The notes beneath the pieces were generated by a model. That model was not told where the DNA came from. It searched no databases and saw nothing but the letters and a program-made list of their open reading frames with translations. From assembly GCA_032622095.1 (NCBI GenBank), contig CP136069.1:124052126-124116125 (forward strand): a stretch of 64,000 nt of DNA. The letters are read 5' to 3'. The position numbers and the translations under genes were made by a program. Positions 45,351 to 57,325 of this stretch are shown one piece after another. Source of the DNA: Siphonodentalium dalli (Eukaryota; Mollusca; Scaphopoda; Gadilida; Siphonodentaliidae). Positions within the stretch are counted from its first letter, which is position 1. The number at the start of each line of letters is the position of its first letter.

Positions 45351-46231
45351 GGTACACCCTAAATCTAGTTGGATAAGAAGTTATCCAACAGTCAATCAAC
45401 CGTTGTATGCCCACAGCACCTATCTAAGTTGTGTGAAAAGTTGCATGACAATTTTGTTGGATACACTTTTACACAACGTTGCATATATATTTACTACCAA
45501 CGGTTGTATGTTAATTATACAACGTGTTGGATAAAATTTCACACAACACTCAATCAACGTTAATTGCCCACAGCACCTATCTACGTTTATTGAACTGTTG
45601 GGTAGAGTTGGATGACATTTGTTGATTGGAAAGTTTACCCAACGTTGATTGGAAAGTAAAATGGGGCAAGATGTCGTGGATAGCTTTGCCGGTATAGTAT
45701 ACCATTGTTATAATTATTCTTTGTACGATACACTGATTATGTAGGCTTTATGTGTTGAGTGTATGAGTGTACTATACTTTAGTCAAATTAGTGCCGTCAG
45801 CAGTTGTGTAAATTTGTAAACTTCAAAATTTGGCAAATATAAATGAATATACACTCAATACATAAAGCCTACATAATCAGTGTATCATACAAAGAATAAT
45901 TATAACAAAGGTATACTATACCGGCAAAGCTATCCACGACGTCTTGTCCCATTTTCCAGTCGCTCAGGAGTTTTCTCACACAGTCGTCCATCTTGTTTTG
46001 AAATATTTGGAGCCAAAAACTCGCAAGCTCGCCCGCACCGGAAACGCGCTGCTATTGGATGACCCGGTCACGTGGCGGTTTTATAGAATGTGGTATGAAA
46101 GTAATAACACAGAAGACAGTTCACGCAATCAGTTGTGTACATCGTACTAAACTGTTGGATAATAAGTACACAACAAATTCGCACCCAACGAGTTGTATAC
46201 AACGTTCATCCAACTAGATTTAGGGTGTACC
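45351..46231. mobile_element. 881-bp TIR element with an internal inverted repeat
   Basis: GGTACACCCTAAATCTAGTT plus GGAT on the left is matched exactly by its complement ending at 46231, a 24-bp perfect TIR. Subterminal CAAC/GTTG boxes (GTTGGAT, ACAACGTTG, CCAACGTTG) are scattered through both flanks. An internal inverted repeat occupies 45658-45955. The frames at 45880-46150 lie in it and show no recognisable domain. No target duplication is clear. Confidence 0.8.
45658..45955. repeat. Internal inverted repeat, ~105-bp arms
   Basis: The left arm 45658-45763 and right arm 45850-45955 share, as complements, CGTGGATAGCTTTGCCGG, TATAGTATACC, TTATAATTATTCTTTGTA and CACTGATTATGTAGGCTTTA. The loop is about 86 nt. 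A few substitutions distinguish the arms. Confidence 0.88.
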
Positions 46232-46440
46232 CGTCCCTCAAAGACTGACCCGATGAAAAATTCCCCTGTTCCTATGACATATATGACACAACAACCCATT
46301 CTGCCTTTTTAATCGAGATAATTGCATTCCGCGTTTCGTTTTGCATCCGTATTTTACGCATGGGTAGCCGTTTAGCAGCTTCAATTGCTCAATTACAAAT
46401 CATGTGCGTGGGCACAAAGGCGGACTTCAGTTGGAAGATA
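46232..46440 (-). mobile_element. Helitron family A fragment, minus strand
   Basis: GTCCCTCAAAGACTGACCCG, then CTGCCTTTTTAATCGAGATA and TAGCCGTTTAGCA, matches copy 4 (3160-3330) in reverse. Both element ends are missing. Confidence 0.65.
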
Positions 46441-46504
46441 GTAGCACATGTTTCCAATTTATGTTACTGGTTATAAACATGGAAAAAATACATCCCTAAA
46501 ACGT

Positions 46505-46930
46505 TTATAGACCAGTTCACCCAGCAGTGGTGGTTAGATATAGAATCATCATCACGAGGAATTGTTCACAAAGAACTGAAGTCAACCTTCCGCTTAGAAA
46601 ACTATATACCGATTTCACCTATAAACATTCGTACATGCAATCATAGATTGGAAGTCGAAACAAGTAAATGGGATAAGCGAGGGGCAAAGAGAGATTTATG
46701 AACAGCTTGTTAAAAATGAACTGGGTGATGAATACCATTTTGTTATGAAATATAATGGTAAAATACATATCCTAACACTATTGGAATCCATCATCTAAGA
46801 AAAAGATTTACGAGCTACTGACTGTCTGGTCGCGTTGACTTGAGAAACTTAACCATTTATCTGAAATTAGCGTACACACAGAAATAGAAATTTGTAGAAA
46901 GAATATATTTTATTAATGCTATTGAAATTT
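46505..46930 (+). pseudogene. LINE ORF2 C-terminal fragment
   Basis: The frame beginning near 46510 gives QFTQQWWLDIESSSRGIVHK, then ELKSTFRLENYI, NIRTCNHRLEVET and, after a stop near 46700, ELGDEYHFVMKY, the remains of the CCHC knuckle (its Cys pair and last Cys are lost). It is 5' truncated and decayed, related to the 38 kb lineage. Confidence 0.75.
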
Positions 46931-46946
46931 CACGCTATATTGCCAC

Positions 46947-46979
<33 letters not shown>
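46947..46979. repeat. (GTT)n microsatellite
   Basis: About eleven GTT units directly downstream of the LINE fragment; possibly its tail. The complementary (AAC)n occurs upstream of the 38-41 kb LINE. Confidence 0.9.
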
Positions 46980-47117
46980 ATTATTATTGCTTTAATAAGA
47001 CATCCTCGAAAAACCTAGACTGATATAATATATTATATGAATATAAAAATTACGATAACGAGGACTGATGATGGATAACAGAGAGACTACCACCATATAC
47101 ATGTATATATCTATCGA

Positions 47118-47178
47118 TCTTCTTCTCCTTCCTCTTCTGTCTCTTCTTCTTCTTCTTCTTCTTCTTCTTCTTCTTCTG
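47118..47178. repeat. (CTT)n microsatellite
   Basis: Imperfect CTT/CTC run, then about twelve TTC units. On the minus strand it reads as poly-Arg and is not coding. Confidence 0.9.
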
Positions 47179-47821
47179 TTGTCTGTTGTGTATATTGTAC
47201 ATGTATATATATAACACTTAGCACTTAGTAAATAATACACATCTCACCAGTAGTATGCGAATTCATGTCTTAGAGATTAAAGCATAGCATAGTGAAATTC
47301 TCAAAATAACTACAAGCTGGAAATCTATATATTAAAGAGGGCTGTATCCTAAATCCAGCCATTTATGGGACAATCTCCTATTATACTCAAAAGAATATAT
47401 GTAGTTGTTAAGGATTCATGGTCAGGATTCAACAACGGTGCTTGTACTCAGCATTTATATAGCATCAAGTTGTATTTTGTTAGTATTTCTTATACAAAAT
47501 ACTGATGTACTGTAGTTCAGTCTTCATGTATCTTGATGTGTTGACGTTTATGTAAATTACTTCTGCAAATGTGTGAACATTATCGTATTGTTATGAACTA
47601 ACCTTGACTTGTAATATATATTTTCTTAATCTGGGGTCAGTACTATGAAGCGTTTTCTTTGTAAGAATCTACAATTGTTTGTAAGAAATAATAATTTATC
47701 ATTCCTCTAATACTATGAACCTACGATTACAAACATAAATCACAAATAGTACGTGTTCTTTGTATTTACAAACATCTCCCAATCACAAAGAATGTTCGAG
47801 TACTATGAAAGTTAATTGAAA

Positions 47822-48600
47822 GTTATAACGTTGAGGAACGTGATTAGACGGTCTTCATATTGTGTGTCCAACATAATTTTTCAGTTTTCGCACCCTTAAC
47901 CCGGATAATATACCAATATATGATACGCAGGGACGTGGCGACAGGGGTCGATTCACCCCCTTGTGAAAATGTTTTGTCAGCTGGAAATCACATGTACAAC
48001 CCACAGGGACGTCGGACAAAGGGGTTAGGTTATGTTTCTCGTCCCCAAACATTTTGTCAACATGTTTAACAATTGGAAATTTGATACCTGAATTGGAAAT
48101 TTTACAACAACAATAGGTTGAACTTGTTCTCTTATTTTGTTTTTTCCAACAATGTATTAGAGGATATGTGTTTGTTTTAGACCAACATTTGCATATTTAC
48201 CTCCTTTGGTCAAAAGTTTGGATTGAAATGGCCTATATTTAGAAATTGTCAAACCTTAGGGGGTGTCAGCTTGGATGTGAGGTAGCAGTATGTGTTCCTT
48301 GTAACTACTAAAATTACCCAATTTATTGAAAGTTACAACGTTAAGGAACTTGTCTAGAAGGTCTGTATATGGTGCCAAACATAAATTGTTGATGTTCACA
48401 CCCTTAAACCGGACCATATAACCATCTCTGATTCGCAGGGACGTAGCGCCCCCTTATGAAATGTTTTATCAATGGAAATCTCATAAACAGGGACATGGCG
48501 ATAATGGTCTTGGGAACACGATGCCTGTCATAGTACAGCTGTTCAAAATAGGAAGGGGCGAGTCGCCGCCAAATCGTATGAGTCACAACGTCTCTGACAA
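47822..48600 (+). repeat. Diverged tandem duplication, about 500-bp spacing
   Basis: AACGTTGAGGAACGTGATTA, CGCACCCTTAACCCGGA and ACGCAGGGACGTGGCGA at 47828-47945 recur as AACGTTAAGGAACTTGTCTA, ACACCCTTAAACCGGA and TCGCAGGGACGTAGCG at 48330-48450. A shorter, more worn repeat with TCGATATATTATAA and GGACACCCC boxes follows at 48810-49060. Confidence 0.6.
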
Positions 48601-49939
48601 ACGTTGGTGATTGATATAAATAGTGAGTGATACTTACGGATTATAGCCAACATTAGCATGTTACATGTACTTACCACAATCAACGATATCTCCAATAATG
48701 TTAACGGTGAGTGAAGTTTGTCCGATGTATACTCGCCTCTTGATAAACGATTCCATCGCTATGTGGAATTTATAGGCAATTTTTTATTCAAAGGTTGCAT
48801 ATTGAAATTATAGGATGGACACCCCATCACCAAACGGAACCCATATAGCCACGCCCTATCTCGATATATTATAAGATATCGGAGCAGTTGGAAATTATAA
48901 AATGACCACCCCTCCTATAACTGAGAGCCTTAGCACGTCCCTGCTTCGATACTGTGATGGACACCCCCTGATAAAATGGAGCCACGTTCCTGCCTCGATG
49001 TGTTATAATAAGAGCAGCCGATCAGTTTGAAATCATAGGATGGGCACAATATATATAATGTTATACCATCAAAATAATATATAGTTGTAATTTGTGAAAA
49101 CAATGATACCAAATTGGTTGTAGTACTCGATAATACACTGACTTGTACTTACATACACACTCCACACACGAACAGTTTATTAGTTAACTTTGCGCAGACA
49201 AGTGGGCATCAACTTAGCAATCCGTGTACCGATTGTATAGCTCTGATAAGCGATCAACCTCTCAACTTATGATTGGTTAATTCTTTTGTAACTTTGGCTT
49301 GCCGTGATTCAATATATTGTGAATCACTCACAGGTGACGGTTTACCCGTAAGCAATCTACAATAATCAACAGTTTATCTTTGTAAAATTGGCGAGATTTT
49401 GTTAGTTCATCGTTTCTTAGTACCGGCGATATCACTAACACAAAATAATAGCACGCATTGTGACTTTCCCATATAAATTGTTGTCAGTTATTTTAGCTCT
49501 GCATGTCCGTCTAATTTGAACTAGGTATTCAGATAACACTGATAACGGGTGAATGGGAGCAGAGTGGTGAGTTATGTTTTTTACAAGTTTTAGGGGTTTC
49601 ACCCCTCGCCCAGTCTAAGGTGTTACAATAATTTATATCCATAACACTCGCAGCATATCGGGTGCATATGGAATTTAGATGTGGACACTCCTCCTCTCAA
49701 CTGAAAAAGTAACAACATATTCGGACAAATTTGAGTGACGATTGAGTGTCCACCTTTAATTTTCCAACTGCATCCCGGTATTGAACAAGTTATATCTGAT
49801 GGCCATTTATACCATAATTTTCAACAAAAGTCAAAAATATGCTAGTGAATCAGACTGAATGGTCTCCAAACACAGTTCCCACTTATTATTGGTTGTGAAA
49901 TTAAACAATAATGACAACGTGAGCTTATATGTGGTGTAA

Positions 49940-50420
49940 ACTGTTTGTGTCAACCTATCGGTATGAAATATCCAACTGTTGAGAAATATTTTGACCAAAG
50001 TTGGGGGGCACCCAATCATGTTTTACCAATCATGTTTTACCAATCGAAATTGGGCGCTGGAATAAAACACCGTTATTGGAGAGAACGTGCACTTTATGTG
50101 AAACAAATATTGTCGGTGACGAGTATCACTTTATACTTGAGTGTCCCTCTCTATCACAAGAACGGAAACTATACATAAAACATGCATATTGGAAGTATCC
50201 CAATCGTCGCAAACTGTCCATTCTTCTCTCAAATAGAAAGCCAAGTATTATACGCAACCTTTGTAGATTCATACACATTATACATAAAAGAGCGAGTTGC
50301 TCTCCTGGTTCATCTGACCCTTAAAGTTATCACAACCATCGTCATTGCGACCTTGTTTGTTTGTTTATGTATTTATATATGTAATACCATGTATATTCTT
50401 AATACCATTGTACTATGGTG
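49940..50420 (+). pseudogene. LINE ORF2 C-terminal fragment with intact CCHC
   Basis: The frame 50001-50324 reads HVLPIEIGRWNKTPLLE, then CTLCETNIVGDEYHFILECP (C-x2-C, H, C) and RKLSILLSNRKPSIIRNLCR, and ends at 50324. NHxLPIExGRW before the knuckle is the standard order in this lineage. Everything upstream of about 49940 is missing, so it is a strongly 5'-truncated insertion. The bases after 50324 are its 3' UTR. Confidence 0.8.
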
Positions 50421-51202
50421 AAAGAATTAAATGATACTACATACTACCCACCAAGCCGTCCAACACCCCACATGTCACACCCCCGCGTCGTCCTGTCACT
50501 ATTAGGACGAAATGTATGGTCGGGAGACGATAACAATTAAATATTAAACTATTAATAATATGTTTGTATATTCATAATTTAGTGTACAAATAATACGGCT
50601 AAGTTTTCCGTGTACTATGAAACCACTGTGATAGTTAACACAAATTTGTAATTACAAATTAATAAATACTATTGTATTTACAGGTATAAAATTGTTCATA
50701 GTATTGACCCCTGTACGCAGGATTGACCAATCTCTGGTAACTGGTATTCAGGATTCATGGGAGTATAGGGGGTGACACTCTCTTTGAGATCAAAACCGCG
50801 TGGCTTTAAAATTCGACCTTCCTATTTTGACACCATACGACTACCACTGGTACGCTTTCTATACGAGAAATTAATTAGAACATGACAATGATTCCATTAA
50901 CCATCTCTCTATACTAAATACTCATTGACGATAATATTTCCCATAGGAAAGATTATAAGTTGAACAAACGTAGGTGACGGTGAGTCGTTTGTTGAACTTA
51001 TTATCCGAACACTTCCCACCAATTAATAGTAATTCCTTGGGCACTTTCGATTACCTGGCGTCTGCTTATGTTTCATGAACACCCATCCAGATGAATATAA
51101 TAATACCATTCCAATGTATACTGATACAGCTGGGTTTGATAATCCATTTAGTAAAGACATGGCTAATATGAAGTTATGGTGGTTAAAGATCATTTGATTT
51201 TC
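50421..51202. other. Spacer with no supported gene
   Basis: AT-rich; GGTATTCAGGATTCATGG at about 50740 echoes the loose repeat at 23.3 kb. Confidence 0.4.
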
Positions 51203-51535
51203 AGAAGGGGAAGTTTTAACACGTTTTGAATTTGTGTCAGCCTAGCAAAAATTCCAATGATCGCATATGATAAAGAGCGTTCGTGCTTTCTTTTTTCAAA
51301 ATATACAATAAAGAGCGTTCTAAATTATGACAGATTGTTTTCGTTTTAAAACGCAAAACAACTGGTGGATGCTTTTGTTGATATTAGCTATGCCTGTTCC
51401 ATACCATGGCGGTGAAGGTGATATAAAGTATATATCTCTCTCTCTCTCTTTTGCCTGGTAAGCTGAAAATTACTTAACGGAAGTTTTGTCTAATTTGGTG
51501 CCATGTAAGTCGTCCGGGATCTTTAACAAGATATA
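51203..51535 (+). repeat. Dispersed repeat shared with 57035-57325
   Basis: GAAGTTTTAACACGTTTTGA, CAATGATCGCATATGATA, CCTGTTCCATACCATGGCGG and CCTGGTAAG here match the same series of blocks at 57045-57260 on the same strand. Its right end runs into the LINE at 51.5 kb. Confidence 0.65.
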
Positions 51536-51539
51536 CCGG

Positions 51540-53152
51540 TTTCGTGATTTCGCTGACAGCGTCGGAATGAACTCCCGAGATTTTATACCATTTTCCCGTC
51601 TCACGTTGCTGCCTTTCATTTGTTTTAGTGATTACGAACGGTTACTTAATGGTTACTTAATGATATACATTGTCGCACTCGCTACCAAAACTGCAATTCA
51701 CGCTGGATACCAATGTTGCAAGGAGCAAGGCAGGGAAGTACCCTTGCACCACTTTTTTATACCTTATACATTGACAGCTTATTGTGAGAGCTTAATAACT
51801 CAGTTTATGGTTTCGCCATGAAGGATGCGAAATGCTGCTGTCCGACACACGCCGATGATATGGTTCTCCTGTCGCTCACCGCAACAGGGTTGCAGTCCTT
51901 AATTGACGTTTGCATGCAATATAGTACAAAGTGGAGGTATAAATATAACCCGTCTAAATCACATGTCATAGTATTCAATGAATCAAAAACCGCGGCACTA
52001 AAGCGCACAACAAACTGGTTTATTGGTACACATCGAGTGGATGAAGCTGAATGCGTTACTCACTTAGGTATCCCTCTCAGAAAACATAACTTTAGAGCAT
52101 GTTTTGTTGAAGATATCTGCTCCAAAATGAGGAAAACATACTTTGCACTATCAAATATTGGTATTTATGCCGGCGGAATAACACCAATGAGTTCCCTTAA
52201 AATTTACAATTCAGTTATAATTCCCAAAGGCTTATATGGAAGCGAAATACTATGTGGGCTAACACATACAGAATGTGACCGCCTCGAACGTGCTCACCGC
52301 CTGTGTCTTAAGCACATTCAAGGTATCCACATGAGAACACGAACGGATATGGTACTGGGCTTACTGGGTTCTCCTCCTTTAATGCATTATATCCATCGAC
52401 GTAAACTATCACTACTCTGTTCTTTATGCAACCTCACTTCCGAGAATGTGGTTAAAAAGGTATTCCTTATCAGACTATTACAATGTGTTCATGATTGTAA
52501 CAATGCTAACAGAAATATCTTTTTCAGGGACTTACGAGATATCCTTCATCAATTTGGTTTGACTCAGTACTTGTCTGAGTACACGGTAACTGCCACCTTC
52601 CCTAATAAAGGTAGTTGGAAGCTTCTTGTGAAACAAGGATCTTTGTTTTGGAAAGATGATTGGTTGGTTCGAATTCACAGTGACCCTTCTTTTGAACGAT
52701 TTCGTTTAGTGCATAGTAGTCCAGATATCGCATTCATGTGGCGTGTTTGTAAGTATTATCCCAAAGAGAAAGAAGGCTTCCACGTTGCATTGCAGTTACT
52801 GTGTGTTCCGACATCTGCAGACGAAACCAAATGTACTGCATGCCAGATGACATATACTGACATGGTTCAACATTTCTTAATATTCTGCCCAGCACTGGCA
52901 GTCACCCGTAATAAATTCTGGTATTTGTTCATCGACCGCTTGCCAGTTACAGCATATCAGTTTGTTGACAATCTCCCGATAGAACAACAAACTGCACTTT
53001 TCTTAGGTAATTTACCACCGGGTCTTGTCCATGTTAGTCAAATACCTGTAACACATTTACTGCGATTTTTCATCCAAGCAACAAAAATCTTCTGGTATGA
53101 ATGGAGTTCGTTTCTGGAAACTCCTTCAAAAATGATATTCTATCGAAGTTAA
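51540..53152 (+). pseudogene. LINE ORF2, reverse transcriptase and CCHC part (third lineage)
   Basis: In frame with the 444-residue open frame 51818-53152, the sequence upstream encodes PMLQGARQGSTLAPLFYTLY, the RQG motif, then IDSLL, a TGA at 51785-51787, and ELNNSVYGFAMKD. The active-site box reads PTHADDMVLLS, i.e. HADD where YADD or FADD is usual. KWRYKYNPSKSHVIVFNE and LYGSEILCGLT mark the thumb, and CTACQMTYTDMVQHFLIFCP the C-terminal knuckle. The lineage differs from the other LINEs here. It lacks the endonuclease and first catalytic Asp. Only one stop breaks more than 450 codons, so decay is modest. Confidence 0.9.
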
Positions 53153-53770
53153 TTATCCCCCTTGTAATTGTTAACGCACTCTTACTTCAAATTTTGTACA
53201 GAATACTGCGCTATGTGCTCGATGGCGCTGTACTCTGCTCTCTTGGATTACATCCTTTAGTGTAAATATGTTCTTTAGTTAATACAAGAATTGAATGGTG
53301 TTGTCTTAGCTCTCTTGGAGCTTTCTAACAAGATAAACAACTATGAGTCTATACAGCTGACCCAGTCCGTGTGGGTAGGGGGTTGTGGCCGCCACTAAAT
53401 GAGTGGGTTTCAGTTTTGTTCGTAATTGCGAGTCATGTGGATATATGTGTGTATGTGAGAGTTTGTACATGCGTGCGTGTGTGTATGTGTATGTGCTGAC
53501 AGTGTGTGGTTTCCCGTAGTCTTGTACATAATGTTCATTAATCTGTGAGCGAATTGGTGTGACTGTGCTCGAATGTGGTTTTGTGTTTGTATGGCGCGAA
53601 TGTATACATGTGCGGTGATGAATAACTGCTTTAGTATATATTTCTATATCTTGTTCTCCAACATTTTTTTTGGGGTTATGGTATGTTCATGTTTTGCTTA
53701 TGTTTCTTTAATTTGTTTCAATGTATTCTTGTAATAATCTTCTACAAAGGAGGAATTAAAGATATATATA
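53153..53770 (+). mobile_element. Probable 3' UTR of the preceding LINE
   Basis: About 600 bp of stop-rich, TG-rich sequence follows the ORF and ends GGAGGAATTAAAGATATATA, a simple-repeat-like tail. The 3' boundary is inferred. Confidence 0.5.
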
Positions 53771-54214
53771 ATATTTTCACCCCAGCTTACAGCCGCGTGG
53801 CTGTGTTTAGCCCCAAATAGTGCTCGCCTGTCTCACGGGCAAGCCAATACGCACACGATTGGGTAGCTAAATATAATTAATCGGGGTTCACGATTAGAGA
53901 GCGATTGATATTAAATTGCAATAACACGTCGTGGCACGCGAGGTTAGGATTGAAGCTAGGCTTATTGTCGAAATAACGGAGATGTTTGAATAAGTGTTTG
54001 TAAAGAGTGTCACGGATTATTCAGTATGCGGCAATAAAGAGCGTCCATTTGTATAGTATAATCATAATATGGTATTGGTAAAGAGCGATTATCTCGCTGC
54101 TGTGCCACTCGCTGAAAACCTGCTAGAAATTCGTTACCGACTTCGGTCAGTTGTTTCAAATTAGTATAAACATATTGACTACTTTGGCATGGAATGGCTA
54201 GAACAATTTTCCGG
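53771..54214. other. Spacer with no supported gene
   Basis: CAATAAAGAGCGTCC near 54032 resembles the ATAAAGAGCG box of family A Helitrons and of the 51.2 kb repeat. Nothing else recognised. Confidence 0.4.
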
Positions 54215-54870
54215 AGGTGGTGACTTTTGAACAGCATGTAGGACCATTGGCCGAGGTCAGTGTAGTCCTGCTTGGAGTTCAGAAGACAACAAAGAGGGGG
54301 AGTATAGCACTCACTGTTCCACCACAAGGAAAACGATATGTGTTTTTTTTTTATTATTTATGATAAATCCTCGTATCACAGGCTGGTAATAGCGCGACTA
54401 CTAAAGCCCGGGCGGTAGTTCGCTTGACAAAATTCTCGCCCACACTAACCGTGACATCGGCGGGTAATAGTTCGAAGACTATAACCCAGACGATAGTTCG
54501 CTTGTCCGACAACGGTCAATACTACTCTCTGACACGTGATAGCGCAATGTCAAATCAAAAGACAGTAAGTCTATATGACCGTCTGTTAACTCTAAATATC
54601 GCAATGTACAGTATGACAATATCGATACGAAATGAAAAAATTCTTAACGCTCTCTGAAGCAAGCGCATTTGAAGCAATGAACACTCATACTGACCTATGC
54701 CTCCATAATTCTGATATATTATACCATATTGCCTGCCTTGTGCGGTCAAATAGCGATTAATCTTTTCCCGAGATCCATGTCTTTTGAACAGCAAGCAGGA
54801 CTATTGACCGAGGCCACGACAAGCGAACGATCGCCCGGGGGATATTCTTCGAACTATTACCTACCCACCA
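54215..54870. repeat. Cluster of direct and inverted short repeats
   Basis: GGGTAATAGTTCGAAGA at about 54462 is the complement of TCTTCGAACTATTACC at about 54846. GATAGTTCGCTTGTC (54493) pairs with GACAAGCGAACGATC (54817). GACTTTTGAACAGCATGTAG at 54221 is a direct relative of GTCTTTTGAACAGCAAGCAG at 54779. This suggests a worn inverted-repeat element of about 650 bp. Confidence 0.6.
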
Positions 54871-55457
54871 CATATATTCCGAAATTTCGTGTAGTTATCG
54901 ACCTACAATATATTTTACCTGTTACCAAATTACGTATGCATATTTATGAGTTTTGTATCAGCGTTGTCCGTTGTCCCTAGTTACATGGCTTCGTGTGCAA
55001 AAACATGATTTAGTCTGAGCACCGATGGCAACACTATACATTACTAAATCAAGTTTACGTGTATGTTTCCTAGTTTTGTGGATGGAAATAGCAAACTGTA
55101 AATATTCCTGTTTTTACCTGTCGTACATGTGTACAGATACATCAGGTGTTATACACGACTCACCATATTCACATCATATTCAGACTAAAATATATGAACT
55201 TACCGCACAATTAGCGCTGTTTGTTGACAACATTTTAATCGCTATAACAGTTTTGATTACATTACACTGGTTTCAGCACGCGGAGTCCCGTTATTGGGGA
55301 CTATTAATAATAAATATAAGATAAAGTTTATCTTTTTTTCCATGTTTTTCTTAGTTGTGATGTTTTCACAGACACCTATACATTTTTTGACCATTTACTT
55401 ACTGTGTGCATTGGGTCCCTTTAAACAAAGCCAGCCCACTATTGCAAACGACCTATG

Positions 55458-55512
55458 GCAGTATGCAATCAGATGGTATACAATCAGATGGCATACAACC
55501 AGATGGCACACT
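55458..55512 (+). repeat. 15-bp minisatellite (about 3.5 units)
   Basis: GCAATCAGATGGTATACAAT, then CAGATGGCATACAACCAGAT: unit (A/C)CAGATGG(C/T)ATACAA. Confidence 0.8.
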
Positions 55513-56032
55513 ACAGGAAACTGACAGACACGTCTGGTGAAATTACTCAACGAGAACGATGGATCTAGGCCTGATGGAATCATTTTGTATTAATGGAATT
55601 AACTTAGTAACGGGGATATTGTCCGGCTTGGGATTAACTTGCCAAATTAATCTTTGTATGATATGAAAGACTATACGCTTCAATTCCTTGTAACAGCGCA
55701 GGCCAGGAATGCGTTACTATCATATAGATATACACAAAGCTTACATTTAACATAATTCGTAGACATAAGATAACTCCCAGCCGGCCGCAATTGTGGGCAT
55801 TAGAAGAGTAGCGGGATGAGACTCGGTCAAAAACAGCATCCACCAAACCGATAGCCAAAGACTGGGTCTAGCTCTGAAGAACTTTTGGTCGACTAAAGAA
55901 ATGCACATGTATAATTTAAACACATACAAATCATATCAATATACAGTTAATATTAATAACATACATGTTAGCAATGTTGTTCAAATGATCATTTAGATTA
56001 AAGACCCGAACCATCAGAATAATGTCAATAGA
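55513..56032. other. Spacer with no supported gene
   Basis: No motif, structured repeat or element end recognised. Confidence 0.45.
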
Positions 56033-56134
56033 GAGGATCTCTAATGAGTCGTAATTCTATACGAAATTTATTTATCGCATTTAGTGAACGAGGTTAATAA
56101 AGTTCTTATATAATTGCGACGAATTTGTTATCTC
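56033..56134. mobile_element. Foldback miniature element, copy 2 (short, worn)
   Basis: GAGGATCTCTAATGAGT, ATACGAAATTTAT and AACGAGGTTAATAA follow the same order as in the copy at 60794, but the central part is deleted and the arms pair poorly. Confidence 0.55.
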
Positions 56135-56370
56135 ATTATCTCACTTTAGCAAGAAAAAAGATTATGGAAACGGATGGGGTTAAACCAGTTAATATTGATG
56201 TCTTTATCACAACCAAAGAGGAAGTAAAGACACATTCAAGAACAAATATAGTTCCATTTTAAATGTGTCTTTTCATGTTGACAAAATTGTTCAACACCCG
56301 TATCACCCATGTTTACATCACAGTCATCACTGAATAACCCAACACAAATCGAATAATAATTATATTCGAA

Positions 56371-56812
56371 CTAGCTGATGTGCCCGACTTAGTCGGGGCT
56401 ATTTAGGGATTTCTTTGCCAGAAACATGCCTATATGAGCGTATATGAACGAGGTCAAGGTCAATGTCAAGGACACGGTCGCACGGGGACCCGTTCATATT
56501 GTGCTCGGGATCAAGTAGGCCTACATACCAAATTTGAGTCGGATTTGTCGAGGTCCAGAAACATGCCTATATGAGCGTATTTGAGCTAGGTCAAGGTCAA
56601 GATCAAGGACACGATCGCACGTGAAATTGGACCCGCGCATATTGTTGCCGGGTTCAAAGTAGGCCTACATACTAAATTTGAATCGGATCGGTCCAGCAGT
56701 TTTCGATTCTATAACACACATACATACACACATACATACATACACACATACATATATAGATAAAATACATACATACATACAGACAGACAGAAGTTCCAAA
56801 ATATAAAATAGA
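56371..56812 (-). mobile_element. Complete Helitron-like element, family D, minus strand
   Basis: On the minus strand it starts TCTATTTTATATTTTGGAAC after A (complement of 56813), then a (TGTC/TATG)n tract, and ends GCCCCGACTAAGTCGGGC, ACATCAG, CTAG (56371-56374) and T. It is 442 bp. The body has two copies of a module with AGGTCAAGGTCAA and CGCACGTG/CGCACGGG, about 120 bp apart, each with CAAATTTGAGTCGGAT-like sequence. Confidence 0.88.
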
Positions 56813-57034
56813 TTAACATATAATAATAAAGTTCCGGAATTGTCATCGACATCATGCGCTAAACTTTTACGTCACTGTACGTTCCGATAATACACGTGTG
56901 TCTTACTAAAATATGAGGCCGGATTTAGGGACTAATTATATGATATATACATGTATCAGTATGAAGAGATAAAGTGACACAATAAAACTATCATGTGTAC
57001 GTGTTATAATGGTATTGATTGTCAAATATTGACT

Positions 57035-57325
57035 TTCAAGAGAGGAAGTTTTAACACGTTTTGATTGTTTGTCAGGTGAGCACTAATTGCAATGATCGTC
57101 TTTGATAACAAGCATCCATGCTTTAATTTGCTAAAATCGGTTAACAATAAAGAGATTTATAAACTACGAATGTAATATGATTTTGTAGACTTTCGCGAAG
57201 CCTGTGCCATACGAATGGTGGCGATTGCAACTATTTTTTATTTTATTTTCCTGGTAAGTGGAATATTGGATTAGATAATTTTGAATAATTTGGTGTCAGA
57301 TCGGACCATGCATCTTTAATTAATT
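57035..57325 (+). repeat. Second copy of the dispersed repeat at 51203
   Basis: GAAGTTTTAACACGTTTTGA through CCTGTGCCATACGAATGGTG and TTCCTGGTAAGTGG, then TTTGGTGTCAGATCGG. No coding potential. Ends not defined. Confidence 0.6.

Noticed and set aside
47118-47178. Arginine-rich peptide on the minus strand
   Set aside because: Translation of a (CTT)n microsatellite.
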